DNA of 12,662 bases from an uncultured Alphaproteobacteria bacterium. GTDB taxonomy: Bacteria > Pseudomonadota > Alphaproteobacteria > Rhizobiales > Beijerinckiaceae. This document shows, in pieces, positions 1 to 5,995 of this stretch. A model generated the notes under the pieces. It was not told where the DNA came from. It was given only the letters and a program-made list of their open reading frames with translations, and made no database searches. The stretch covers positions 1-12,662 of the forward strand of contig CALCZO010000229.1 in NCBI GenBank assembly GCA_937903315.1. The letters run 5' to 3'. The translations under genes and the position numbers were made by a program. Numbering within the stretch: the stretch's first letter is position 1; every line of letters starts with the position of its first letter.

Positions 1-1
1 C

Positions 2-313
2 CAGCTCGGCTTCTTCTACAAGTTTGCCGGCAAGGACATCGAGGACAAGCGGCCGCTTGAACGCTACCGCGCCGAAACCCAGCGCCTGCTCGGCGTGCTC
101 GAAAGCCGGCTGAAAGACCGGGCGTGGCTGATGGGCGATGACTACACCATCGCCGACATGGCAACGGCGGGCTGGGTCCGCAACCTCATCGGCCTGTACG
201 ATGCGGGCGATCTGGTCGGCTACGGCGATCTCGTCGCGGTGCCGCGCTGGCTGGAGGCATGGCTGGCCCGCCCCGCGGTGCAGCGCGGGCTGGTGATGCC
301 GCCGCGTCCCTAG
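2..313 (+). CDS. Glutathione S-transferase family protein, C-terminal part (5' end outside window)
   Basis: The reading frame is open from the first bases to a TAG at 311-313, giving about 103 residues with no start inside the window. These match the all-alpha C-terminal domain of a cytosolic GST. An ERYRAETQRLL helix is followed by LESRLKDRAWLMGDDYTIADMA, containing the conserved 'L.g..YtiADi' N-capping motif of the GST fold. The end is PRWLEAWLARPAVQRG, the usual 'yP.l..W..r...RPa...' ending. The overall look is closest to the YfcG/YghU-like (Nu-type) bacterial GSTs, which bind glutathione or act as disulfide-bond reductases, but the N-terminal thioredoxin-like domain holding the catalytic residue is not in the window. 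Family assignment is strong; subclass and substrate are inference. It converges on the CinA-type gene, and the two stop codons overlap. Confidence 0.85.
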   Translation, partial: QLGFFYKFAGKDIEDKRPLERYRAETQRLLGVLESRLKDRAWLMGDDYTIADMATAGWVRNLIGLYDAGDLVGYGDLVAVPRWLEAWLARPAVQRGLVMPPRP

Positions 314-825
314 GCCATGGCGATGCCGGTATCGCCGGCCAGCGTTTCGGTGATCAGCGCCAGTGCGGTCCGCACGGCCTTGCGACGGATGGTGGAGCGG
401 CTGAGCGCGCCGAACCGCCGTTCGATGCGGTTGACCCGGCCATCGCAAACGGCAACTGCAAAATGGACAAGGCCGACCGGCTTTGCGGCGCTGCCGCCGC
501 CGGGGCCGGCCACGCCGGTGATCGCCACGGCGACGCCGGCATGCGCGGCTTTCAATGCCCCGAGCGCCATCGCGCCGGCCACCTCCGCCGACACCGCGCC
601 ATGATCGTGGATCAGTCCCGCAGGCACCCCGAGCATCTCGGACTTGGCCGCGTTGGAATAGGTGATGAAGCTGCGGTCGAACACGTCGGACGCGCCGGCA
701 ATATCGGTGATCGCGGCGGCGACCAGCCCGCCGGTGCACGATTCGGCGGTGACCAGCGTCAGCCCGTCGCGGCGACAGGCCTCAAGCACGGCGCGGGCGG
801 CGGCGGATGTGGCAGACGCGGCCAT
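310..825 (-). CDS. pncC: CinA C-terminal domain protein, probable nicotinamide-nucleotide amidohydrolase
   Basis: This 171-residue protein consists of the CinA C-terminal (PncC) domain only. The N-terminal molybdopterin-binding-like domain of full-length CinA is absent. Family motifs are clear: AESCTGG at residues 27-33, GASDVFDRSFITYSN near 44-58, ITGVAGPGGGS at 102-112 and KPVGLVHFAV from 115. In the family, the enzyme deamidates nicotinamide mononucleotide to nicotinate mononucleotide and ammonia, recycling a by-product of NAD metabolism such as that of DNA ligase; this activity is inferred here. I chose the ATG at 825-823, not the in-frame ATG 16 codons earlier. It follows the ispDF stop after a single base and has GAAGGAG about 8 bases upstream, inside the end of ispDF. 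That arrangement implies translational coupling with ispDF. The name cinA is also used for this short form. Confidence 0.9.
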   Translation of the reverse strand: MAASATSAAARAVLEACRRDGLTLVTAESCTGGLVAAAITDIAGASDVFDRSFITYSNAAKSEMLGVPAGLIHDHGAVSAEVAGAMALGALKAAHAGVAVAITGVAGPGGGSAAKPVGLVHFAVAVCDGRVNRIERRFGALSRSTIRRKAVRTALALITETLAGDTGIAMA

Positions 826-826
826 G

Positions 827-2029
827 TCAGGCTCCTTCGGGCAGGATGATGGTGGCGGTGGCCAGTGCGGCAATGCCCTCGCGCCGTCCGGTAAATCCCA
901 TTTTCTCGGATGTCGTCGCCTTCAGTCCGACCCGGTCAATGGCAATCCCGGCAATCCCGGCGATGGTGGCGCGGATCGCCTCGCGGTGGGGCCCGATGCG
1001 CGGCGCCTCGGCCACGACCGTGCCGTCGAGATGGCGGATCGCCCCGCCGCGCGCATGGACGCGGCGCACCGCCTCGGCAAGAAACACCCGGCTTTCCGCC
1101 CCTTTCCAGCGCATGTCGGAGGGGGGAAAGTGCACGCCGATATCGCCATCGGCAAGACAGCCGAGCACCGCATCGGTCAGGGCATGCAGCAGCACGTCGG
1201 CATCCGAATGGCCGATGACGCCCTGATCGTGCGGGATGCGGACCCCGCCGAGCATGATGTGGTCGCCCGGCCCGAAGGCATGAACGTCGTATCCCGTCGC
1301 TGTCCGCCAGTCGGTCAGCCGGTCACCCAGCATCGACCGCGCGCGCGCCAGATCCTCCGCCGTGGTCAGCTTGAATGCGCGCGAACAGCCCTCGAACAGC
1401 CCGACAGCGCCGCCCGCATGGCGCAGAACGGCGGCGTCGTCGGAAAAGTCGGTGATCCCCTCGATGTCGGCGATGTGATGGGCGCGGGTGATCGCGCCGA
1501 ACCGGAACGCCTGCGGCGTCTGCACGGCGCGCAGGGCGTTGCGGTCCAGCGCGACAGGGACCTTGCCCTCGCCCGGCAGGGCAAGAATCGAATCGGCCAG
1601 CGGCAGCACCGGAATGGCACCCTCTTGCGCAAGCGCCGCCGCAATCGCCCGGGTGATCAGCGCCTCGCCGACAAACGGCCGCGCCGCGTCGTGGATCAGC
1701 ACGACCCCATCGCTCGGAAAGCCGCCATGCTGAAGCGCCGTCAGTCCCTTGCCGACCGAGAGCTGGCGGCTCAGCCCGCCGATGGCGGTCGCAATCGGCA
1801 CAGTGCGCGGATTGGCAGCGGCAGCGATCCCTGATGCAACCGCAGCCTCGTCGTCAGGGTGGATGACGACAACGATGGAGGTGACGAGCGGGTGCCTTGC
1901 GAATGCTTCGATGGCGTGGCTCAGCACAGGCCGGCCGCCAAGGTCCAGAAATTGCTTGGGAACATCGGCGCCCATGCGCGTCCCGCGTCCGGCGGCGACG
2001 ATGAGCACGGCGACGGAAAGGGCTGTCAT
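827..2029 (-). CDS. ispDF: Bifunctional 2-C-methyl-D-erythritol 4-phosphate cytidylyltransferase / 2-C-methyl-D-erythritol 2,4-cyclodiphosphate synthase (IspDF)
   Basis: The 400-residue protein fuses two non-consecutive MEP-pathway enzymes. Residues 1 to about 230 are IspD, which joins MEP to CTP to give CDP-methylerythritol. It shows the nucleotide-binding loop AAGRGTRMG (12-20), PKQ (24-26), HDAARP (113-118) and TPQAF (171-175). Residues from about 243 are IspF, which cyclises CDP-ME 2-phosphate to MEcPP. It has the metal ligands in DVH (248-250) and the histidine of HSD (274-276), then EKMGFTGRREG near the C-terminus. The intermediate kinase IspE is not in the window. IspDF fusions are well known in alphaproteobacteria and in Campylobacter/Helicobacter relatives. 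The ATG at 2029-2027 is preceded by AGAAGGAG with 8 bases of spacing, a strong ribosome site. It is the first gene of the operon with the CinA-type gene and is divergent from dusB. Confidence 0.97.
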   Translation of the reverse strand: MTALSVAVLIVAAGRGTRMGADVPKQFLDLGGRPVLSHAIEAFARHPLVTSIVVVIHPDDEAAVASGIAAAANPRTVPIATAIGGLSRQLSVGKGLTALQHGGFPSDGVVLIHDAARPFVGEALITRAIAAALAQEGAIPVLPLADSILALPGEGKVPVALDRNALRAVQTPQAFRFGAITRAHHIADIEGITDFSDDAAVLRHAGGAVGLFEGCSRAFKLTTAEDLARARSMLGDRLTDWRTATGYDVHAFGPGDHIMLGGVRIPHDQGVIGHSDADVLLHALTDAVLGCLADGDIGVHFPPSDMRWKGAESRVFLAEAVRRVHARGGAIRHLDGTVVAEAPRIGPHREAIRATIAGIAGIAIDRVGLKATTSEKMGFTGRREGIAALATATIILPEGA

Positions 2030-2033
2030 GGGC

Positions 2034-2045
2034 AGATCTCCTTCT
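2034..2045 (-). promoter_or_regulatory. Strong Shine-Dalgarno site of ispDF
   Basis: Read on the - strand, AGAAGGAG ends 8 bases before the ispDF ATG. It is one of the strongest ribosome sites in the window and fixes the ispDF start. Confidence 0.7.
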
Positions 2046-2080
2046 CGGCGTCTGTTTGAGCCGCTTCGGACTGGCGGTCA

Positions 2081-2092
2081 ACCGGTGCCGGT
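2081..2092. repeat. Short inverted repeat ACCGG-TG-CCGGT in the ispDF/dusB divergent region
   Basis: A perfect 5+5 base inverted repeat with a 2-base centre lies in the 129-base region between the divergent ispDF and dusB starts. It could be an operator or a chance dyad in GC-rich DNA. Nothing else supports a function. Confidence 0.25.
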
Positions 2093-2140
2093 GTTTGCCG
2101 GTCGTGCAAAAAGCCGCTAAGCGTGACGACTGACCTGTCT

Positions 2141-2153
2141 GATTAAATAATAG
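2141..2153. promoter_or_regulatory. AT-rich element just upstream of dusB, possible -10 region
   Basis: GATTAAATAATAG is the only strongly AT-rich stretch between ispDF and dusB. Both strands carry weak -10-like hexamers here (TAAATA on +, TATTAT on -). No good -35 sits at the right distance on either strand. If the + strand element is used, transcription would begin within a few bases of the dusB ATG at 2159, which also has no evident ribosome site. This is a weak call based on composition. Confidence 0.3.
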
Positions 2154-2158
2154 GCAAC

Positions 2159-3175
2159 ATGGACAATTTCTCATCACTCCGCTTGATGTCCGGGCCGCTG
2201 CCGCTTGCGGGCGCTGCGGTGCTGGCCCCGATGTCCGGCGTGACCGACCTCGGGATGCGCCGCGCGGCCATGCGCTTTGGCGCGACTCTCGTTGTCTCGG
2301 AAATGGTCGCCTCCGATCATCTTGCCGGGCGCGAGACCGAAGCGCTGTTGCGTGCGGAAGGCGACGGCGTGACGCCGCATGTCGTGCAGATCGCCGGCAC
2401 CGACCCGTACTGGATGGGCGAGGGCGCGCGGGCGGCTGAAGCCGCCGGTGCTGCGGTCATCGACATCAACATGGGCTGTCCCGTCAAGCGCGTGACCAAC
2501 GGCTGGTCCGGCTCGGCGCTGATGCGCGATCTCGACCACGCCTGCCGGTTGATCGAGGCGACGGTTGCTGCCGTCTCTGTTCCGGTGACGCTGAAAACAC
2601 GCCTCGGCTGGGATCACGACAGCCTCAATGCCGCTGGACTGGCGCGCCGTGCCGAACATCTCGGCATCCGCATGATCACCATCCATGCGCGTACGCGCCA
2701 GCAGTTCTACAAGGGACACGCCGACTGGCGGCTGGCCCGGTCCGTGCGCGATGCCACAACCCTGCCGATGCTGATCAACGGCGATATCGACGGCATTGCC
2801 AGCGCGCGGGCCGCCCTTGCCGCGTCCGGCGCCGATGGCGTGATGATCGGCCGTGCGGCGATGGGCAGGCCCTGGCTGGTAGGCGACGTGGCTGCCCGGC
2901 TCCGTGGTCAGGTCCGGGCCGAGCCGACGCCGGCGGCCAAGGCCGAAGCGGCGATCGGTCACTATGGCTGGCTGCTGTCGGCGATGGGGCGGGACAAGGG
3001 GCTGCGCCATGCGCGCAAGCACGTCGCCGCCTATCTTGACGAGGCACGGGCGTGCGGGACGGGGCTGGACAGCGCCGAGGCAGCGGCCCTGCTGACCAGC
3101 GAGACGCCCGAGATCGTGATGGCCGGGCTGGAGCGGGCCATTCAGGACAGCGACACAGGGAGAGCGGTGGCATGA
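2159..3175 (+). CDS. dusB: tRNA-dihydrouridine synthase DusB (NifR3 family)
   Basis: The 338-residue protein is an FMN-dependent enzyme that reduces specific uridines of tRNA to dihydrouridine. It is a TIM barrel with a small helical C-terminal domain. Visible motifs are APMSGVTD (23-30) at the FMN site, DINMGCPVKRVTNG (102-115) with the catalytic cysteine at 107, LKTRLGW (145-151) with lysine 146, ITIHARTRQQFYKG (173-186) with histidine 176, INGDI, and GADGVMIGRAAMGRPW for FMN phosphate binding. The start is uncertain: the ATG at 2159 and the in-frame ATG at 2186 both lack a clear Shine-Dalgarno, and the protein beginning at 2186 would still keep the whole FMN motif. The stop overlaps the ntrB start by four bases (ATGA). 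dusB/nifR3 directly upstream of ntrBC is a classic arrangement, hence the old name NifR3, and it probably carries the operon promoter. Confidence 0.95.
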   Translation: MDNFSSLRLMSGPLPLAGAAVLAPMSGVTDLGMRRAAMRFGATLVVSEMVASDHLAGRETEALLRAEGDGVTPHVVQIAGTDPYWMGEGARAAEAAGAAVIDINMGCPVKRVTNGWSGSALMRDLDHACRLIEATVAAVSVPVTLKTRLGWDHDSLNAAGLARRAEHLGIRMITIHARTRQQFYKGHADWRLARSVRDATTLPMLINGDIDGIASARAALAASGADGVMIGRAAMGRPWLVGDVAARLRGQVRAEPTPAAKAEAAIGHYGWLLSAMGRDKGLRHARKHVAAYLDEARACGTGLDSAEAAALLTSETPEIVMAGLERAIQDSDTGRAVA

Positions 3176-4302
3176 CGGGGATCATCGAGACCGTGACGAC
3201 GCCCGAAGCGCGTATTCTGCTCGATCTGATGCCCAATCCGGTCATTTGCCTTGATGCGAATGATCATGTTGCCGATTCAAATCCCGCCGGCGAGCGGTTC
3301 TTCGGCATCAGCCGGGCCCTGTTGGCGCGCAAGCGGCTGCGCGAAATCGTGGCGCAGGATTCCCCGCTGCTGGCGTTGGTGGCGCAGGTCCGCGCCCGCG
3401 GCGCAGGCATCACAGAGCACGGCATCGAGGTCACCAGCCAGCGCCACATCGCCGAATACAAGCCCGGCGAGCGTCTGCTTGATGTGTATGCGAGCCCTGT
3501 GCCCAACACTGCCGGTTTTATCATCATCGTGATGCAGGAACGCTCGCTGGCCGATAAAATGACCCGGCAGCTGACGCATCGCGGTGCGGCGCGCTCGATT
3601 TCCGCGCTGGCGGCGATGCTCGCGCACGAAATCAAGAACCCGCTGTCAGGCATCCGCGGTGCGGCGCAACTGCTGGAAAACCCGGCAGATCAGGGCTCCA
3701 GCGAACTGACCGCGCTGATCCGCGACGAGGTCGACCGGATCGTCCGCCTCGTCGAGCGGTTCGAGGTGTTCGCCGAGGCGCGGCCGGTCGACAAGGAGCC
3801 GATCAACATCCACGAACTGCTCGATCATGTCGGACGGCTGGCCCGCAGCGGCTTTGCCCGCCATGTCCGGTTCGTCGAGGAGTTCGATCCCTCGCTGCCG
3901 CCGGTTCACGGCAATCGCGATCAGCTGATTCAGGTCCTGCTCAATCTCGTCAAGAATGCCGCCGAAGCGATCGGCGAGACGGCGGCGGGCGGTGAAATCG
4001 TCCTGTCGACCGCGTTCCGTCCGGGCTTCCACGTCTCGCTGCCGTCCAGCGGCGAGCGCATCAGCCTGCCGCTCGAGGTTTGCGTCATCGACAACGGTCC
4101 GGGCATCCCCGAAAGCGTCGTCCAGCATCTGTTCGATCCGTTCGTCACCACCAAGTCGAGCGGAAGTGGCCTGGGTCTTGCTACGGTAGCGAAAATCGTA
4201 AGCGACCACGGCGGCGTGATCGAATGCGACCGGGACAAGCGGGGCACCCGTTTCCGCCTCCTGCTCCCGGTCAGGAAAGATGCAGGCCGTGGCCGAAGCT
4301 GA
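3172..4302 (+). CDS. ntrB: Nitrogen regulation sensor histidine kinase NtrB (GlnL)
   Basis: This is a soluble 376-residue two-component kinase with no membrane segment. A PAS domain occupies roughly residues 13-125. The dimerisation/phosphoacceptor helix contains AMLAHEIKNPLSG with the phosphorylated histidine at 152. The ATPase domain shows the N box (LLNLVKNAAEAI, asparagine 262), G1 DNGPGIP (307-313), F box LFDPFVTTKSSGSG and G2 SGLGLA. In the family, NtrB phosphorylates or dephosphorylates NtrC according to nitrogen status signalled by PII protein. The insert between the N and G1 boxes (about 283-300) is usual for alphaproteobacterial NtrB. The frame is open for 40 codons upstream, but the ATG at 3172 is right: it overlaps the dusB stop as ATGA, has AGGGAGAG upstream, and gives the usual family length. 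Confidence 0.96.
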   Translation: MTGIIETVTTPEARILLDLMPNPVICLDANDHVADSNPAGERFFGISRALLARKRLREIVAQDSPLLALVAQVRARGAGITEHGIEVTSQRHIAEYKPGERLLDVYASPVPNTAGFIIIVMQERSLADKMTRQLTHRGAARSISALAAMLAHEIKNPLSGIRGAAQLLENPADQGSSELTALIRDEVDRIVRLVERFEVFAEARPVDKEPINIHELLDHVGRLARSGFARHVRFVEEFDPSLPPVHGNRDQLIQVLLNLVKNAAEAIGETAAGGEIVLSTAFRPGFHVSLPSSGERISLPLEVCVIDNGPGIPESVVQHLFDPFVTTKSSGSGLGLATVAKIVSDHGGVIECDRDKRGTRFRLLLPVRKDAGRGRS

Positions 4303-4318
4303 GAATGGAGCCTTGCCC

Positions 4319-5812
4319 GTGAGTGGACCGACGATTCTCGTCGCCGACGACGATACCGCGATCCGGACGGTGGTGACGCAGGCCCTGACGCGGGCCGGCT
4401 ACGAGGTCCGGGCCACCGGCACCGCCGGCGTGCTGGCCCGCTGGGTGGCCGCAGGCGAGGGCGATCTGGTGATCACCGACGTGGTCATGCCTGACGAGAA
4501 CATTTTCGACGTGTTGCCGCGCCTCCGGCACATGCGGCCCGAACTGCCCGTGATCGTCATGAGCGCGCAGAACACGTTCATGACCGCGATCAAGGCCTCC
4601 GAGCGCGGAGCCTATGATTATCTGCCCAAGCCGTTCGATCTCAACGAGATGGTCTCGCTGGTCCGCCGCGCCCTTGCCGCCAGCAAACCGATTCCCGCCA
4701 ACGGCGACAAGCCGCAGGACGATATTCCGCTGGTCGGCCGGTCGCCGGCGATGCAGGACATCTACCGCATTCTCGCGCGCCTGATGCAGACCGATCTGAC
4801 CGTGATCATCAACGGCGAATCGGGCACCGGCAAGGAACTGGTGGCGCGCGCCCTGCATGACTTCGGCAAGCGCAAGCGCGGCCCGTTCGTCGCCATCAAC
4901 ATGGCGGCGATTCCGAAAGACCTGATCGAGAGCGAATTGTTCGGCCACGAGAAGGGGGCCTTCACCGGCGCGGCACAACGGTCTTCGGGCCGCTTCGAGC
5001 AGGCCGAAGGCGGCACGCTGTTTCTCGACGAGATCGGCGACATGCCGATGGAGGCGCAGACGCGGCTGCTGCGTGTGCTCCAGCAGGGCGAATACACCAC
5101 CGTCGGCGGGCGTACGCCGATCCGCACCGATGTCCGCATCGTTGCCGCGACCAACAAGGACCTGCCCGCGCTGATCGAGCAGGGGCTGTTCCGCGAGGAT
5201 CTCTACTATCGGCTCAATGTCGTGCCGATCCGCCTGCCGCCGCTGCGTGACCGGGCGGCGGACGTGCCCGATCTCGCCCGCCACTTCCTCAAACTGGCGG
5301 AAAAGAGCGGCCTGCCGCGCAAGTCGTTCCGCCCCGAAGCGCTGACGCGCCTGCAGGATCATGGCTGGCCGGGCAACATCCGCGAACTGGAAAATCTCGT
5401 CCGTCGTCTTGTCGCGCTCTACCCGGACGAGACGATCACGCGCGAGGCGGTCGAGGCGGAACTCGCCGACGCCAAACGCCCCTCTGCGGTCACCCCTCTG
5501 CCTCATGAACCCGGTGCCAGTCACGTCGTGCGGCACACCGCGACACCGGCTCAGGTCATGGCTGACGAGGGCATCTCGACCTTCGTCGAGCGACATCTTG
5601 ATGGGTATTTCCGCAGTTTTGGCGACGATCTGCCACCCCCCGGCCTTTACGACCGGGTGCTGCGCGAACTGGAGCGGCCTCTGGTTGCGGCGGCGCTGGC
5701 GGCGACCGGCGGCAATCAGGTCCGCGCCGCCGATCTGCTCGGCCTCAACCGCAACACCCTGCGCAAGAAGATCCGCGACCTGAACATCAGGATGGTGTCG
5801 ACAGCGCGTTGA
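4319..5812 (+). CDS. ntrC: Nitrogen assimilation response regulator NtrC (GlnG), sigma-54 dependent activator
   Basis: I place the start at GTG 4319, giving 497 residues. GGAG lies 8 bases upstream, the gene then begins after the ntrB stop, and the phosphorylated aspartate falls at residue 54, the same number as in E. coli NtrC. An in-frame ATG at 4280, overlapping the end of ntrB by 23 bases, is the alternative. The domains are a receiver (about 3-125, lysine in the KPF motif), a AAA+ ATPase with Walker A GESGTGKE (166-173), an intact GAFTGA sigma-54 contact loop (213-218) and Walker B TLFLDE (233-238), and a C-terminal Fis-type helix-turn-helix (about 454-490, GGNQVRAADLLGLNRNTLRKK). Phosphorylated NtrC oligomerises and drives open-complex formation by RNA polymerase-sigma-54 at nitrogen-scavenging genes; this is family knowledge. 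NtrB encoded next door is the partner. No terminator is evident after it. Confidence 0.96.
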   Translation: MSGPTILVADDDTAIRTVVTQALTRAGYEVRATGTAGVLARWVAAGEGDLVITDVVMPDENIFDVLPRLRHMRPELPVIVMSAQNTFMTAIKASERGAYDYLPKPFDLNEMVSLVRRALAASKPIPANGDKPQDDIPLVGRSPAMQDIYRILARLMQTDLTVIINGESGTGKELVARALHDFGKRKRGPFVAINMAAIPKDLIESELFGHEKGAFTGAAQRSSGRFEQAEGGTLFLDEIGDMPMEAQTRLLRVLQQGEYTTVGGRTPIRTDVRIVAATNKDLPALIEQGLFREDLYYRLNVVPIRLPPLRDRAADVPDLARHFLKLAEKSGLPRKSFRPEALTRLQDHGWPGNIRELENLVRRLVALYPDETITREAVEAELADAKRPSAVTPLPHEPGASHVVRHTATPAQVMADEGISTFVERHLDGYFRSFGDDLPPPGLYDRVLRELERPLVAAALAATGGNQVRAADLLGLNRNTLRKKIRDLNIRMVSTAR

Positions 5813-5840
5813 CCGGACACGGCACGCCGGATACGGCGCG
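5813..5840. repeat. 14-base tandem direct repeat directly after the ntrC stop
   Basis: Two adjacent 14-base units, 5813-5826 (CCGGACACGGCACG) and 5827-5840 (CCGGATACGGCGCG), match at 12 of 14 positions. They begin at the base after the ntrC stop codon. They do not form a hairpin with a T-run, so they are not a terminator. A regulator-binding pair or a slippage duplication are both possible. Confidence 0.5.
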
Positions 5841-5884
5841 CACCGCCGGCCTGGCAGCAACATCCTTTCAAATGAAATCCGGAA

Positions 5885-5900
5885 GACGCAATTAAGCGTC
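5885..5900. repeat. Small stem-loop GACGC-AATTAA-GCGTC in the ntrC-ntrY gap
   Basis: A perfect 5-base stem encloses a 6-base AT loop. No T-run follows, so it is a poor candidate for an intrinsic terminator. It could be an operator-like dyad. Confidence 0.25.
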
Positions 5901-5926
5901 GCCGTCGAATATTTGTCACATTTCAA

Positions 5927-5937
5927 CAACACTGTTG
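5927..5937. repeat. Inverted repeat CAACA-C-TGTTG in the ntrC-ntrY gap
   Basis: A perfect 5+1+5 dyad in the only AT-richer stretch upstream of ntrY. It could be part of a regulator site for a separate ntrYX promoter. No convincing -35/-10 pair or -24/-12 sigma-54 site was found around it. Confidence 0.25.
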
Positions 5938-5953
5938 CAAAGATCATTCACTT

Positions 5954-5989
5954 CCGGTTCGATTGCCGGACCATGAACCGGTATCGAAC
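5954..5989. promoter_or_regulatory. Two mutually exclusive 7-base inverted repeats just upstream of ntrY
   Basis: CCGGTTC (5954-5960) pairs with GAACCGG (5975-5981). GTTCGAT (5957-5963) pairs instead with ATCGAAC (5983-5989). The left arms share 5957-5960, so only one stem can form at a time. The element ends 6 bases before the proposed ntrY ATG and would cover its ribosome site region. It could be an RNA switch in the leader, a DNA operator, or chance. Confidence 0.35.
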
Positions 5990-5995
5990 AGGCGC

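Noticed and set aside
662..1834. 390-codon + strand frame opposite cinA/ispDF
   Set aside because: The - strand genes carry all the family motifs. This frame has no known domain and no ribosome site.
3052..3171. Forty extra in-frame codons upstream of ntrB
   Set aside because: They overlap the end of dusB and are compositionally odd. The ATG at 3172 has the ATGA overlap, a ribosome site and the standard NtrB N-terminus.
4271..5947. Long open frame (558 codons) on the - strand opposite ntrC
   Set aside because: It lies antisense to a gene with complete NtrC motifs. The product is rich in His, Arg, Asp and Gln with no recognisable domain, as expected of a high-GC shadow frame.
5935..5963. TTGCAA / TTCGAT as a -35/-10 pair upstream of ntrY
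   Set aside because: The 17-base spacing is right, but the -10 matches the consensus at only three of six bases. A separate ntrY promoter is plausible but not shown by this pair.
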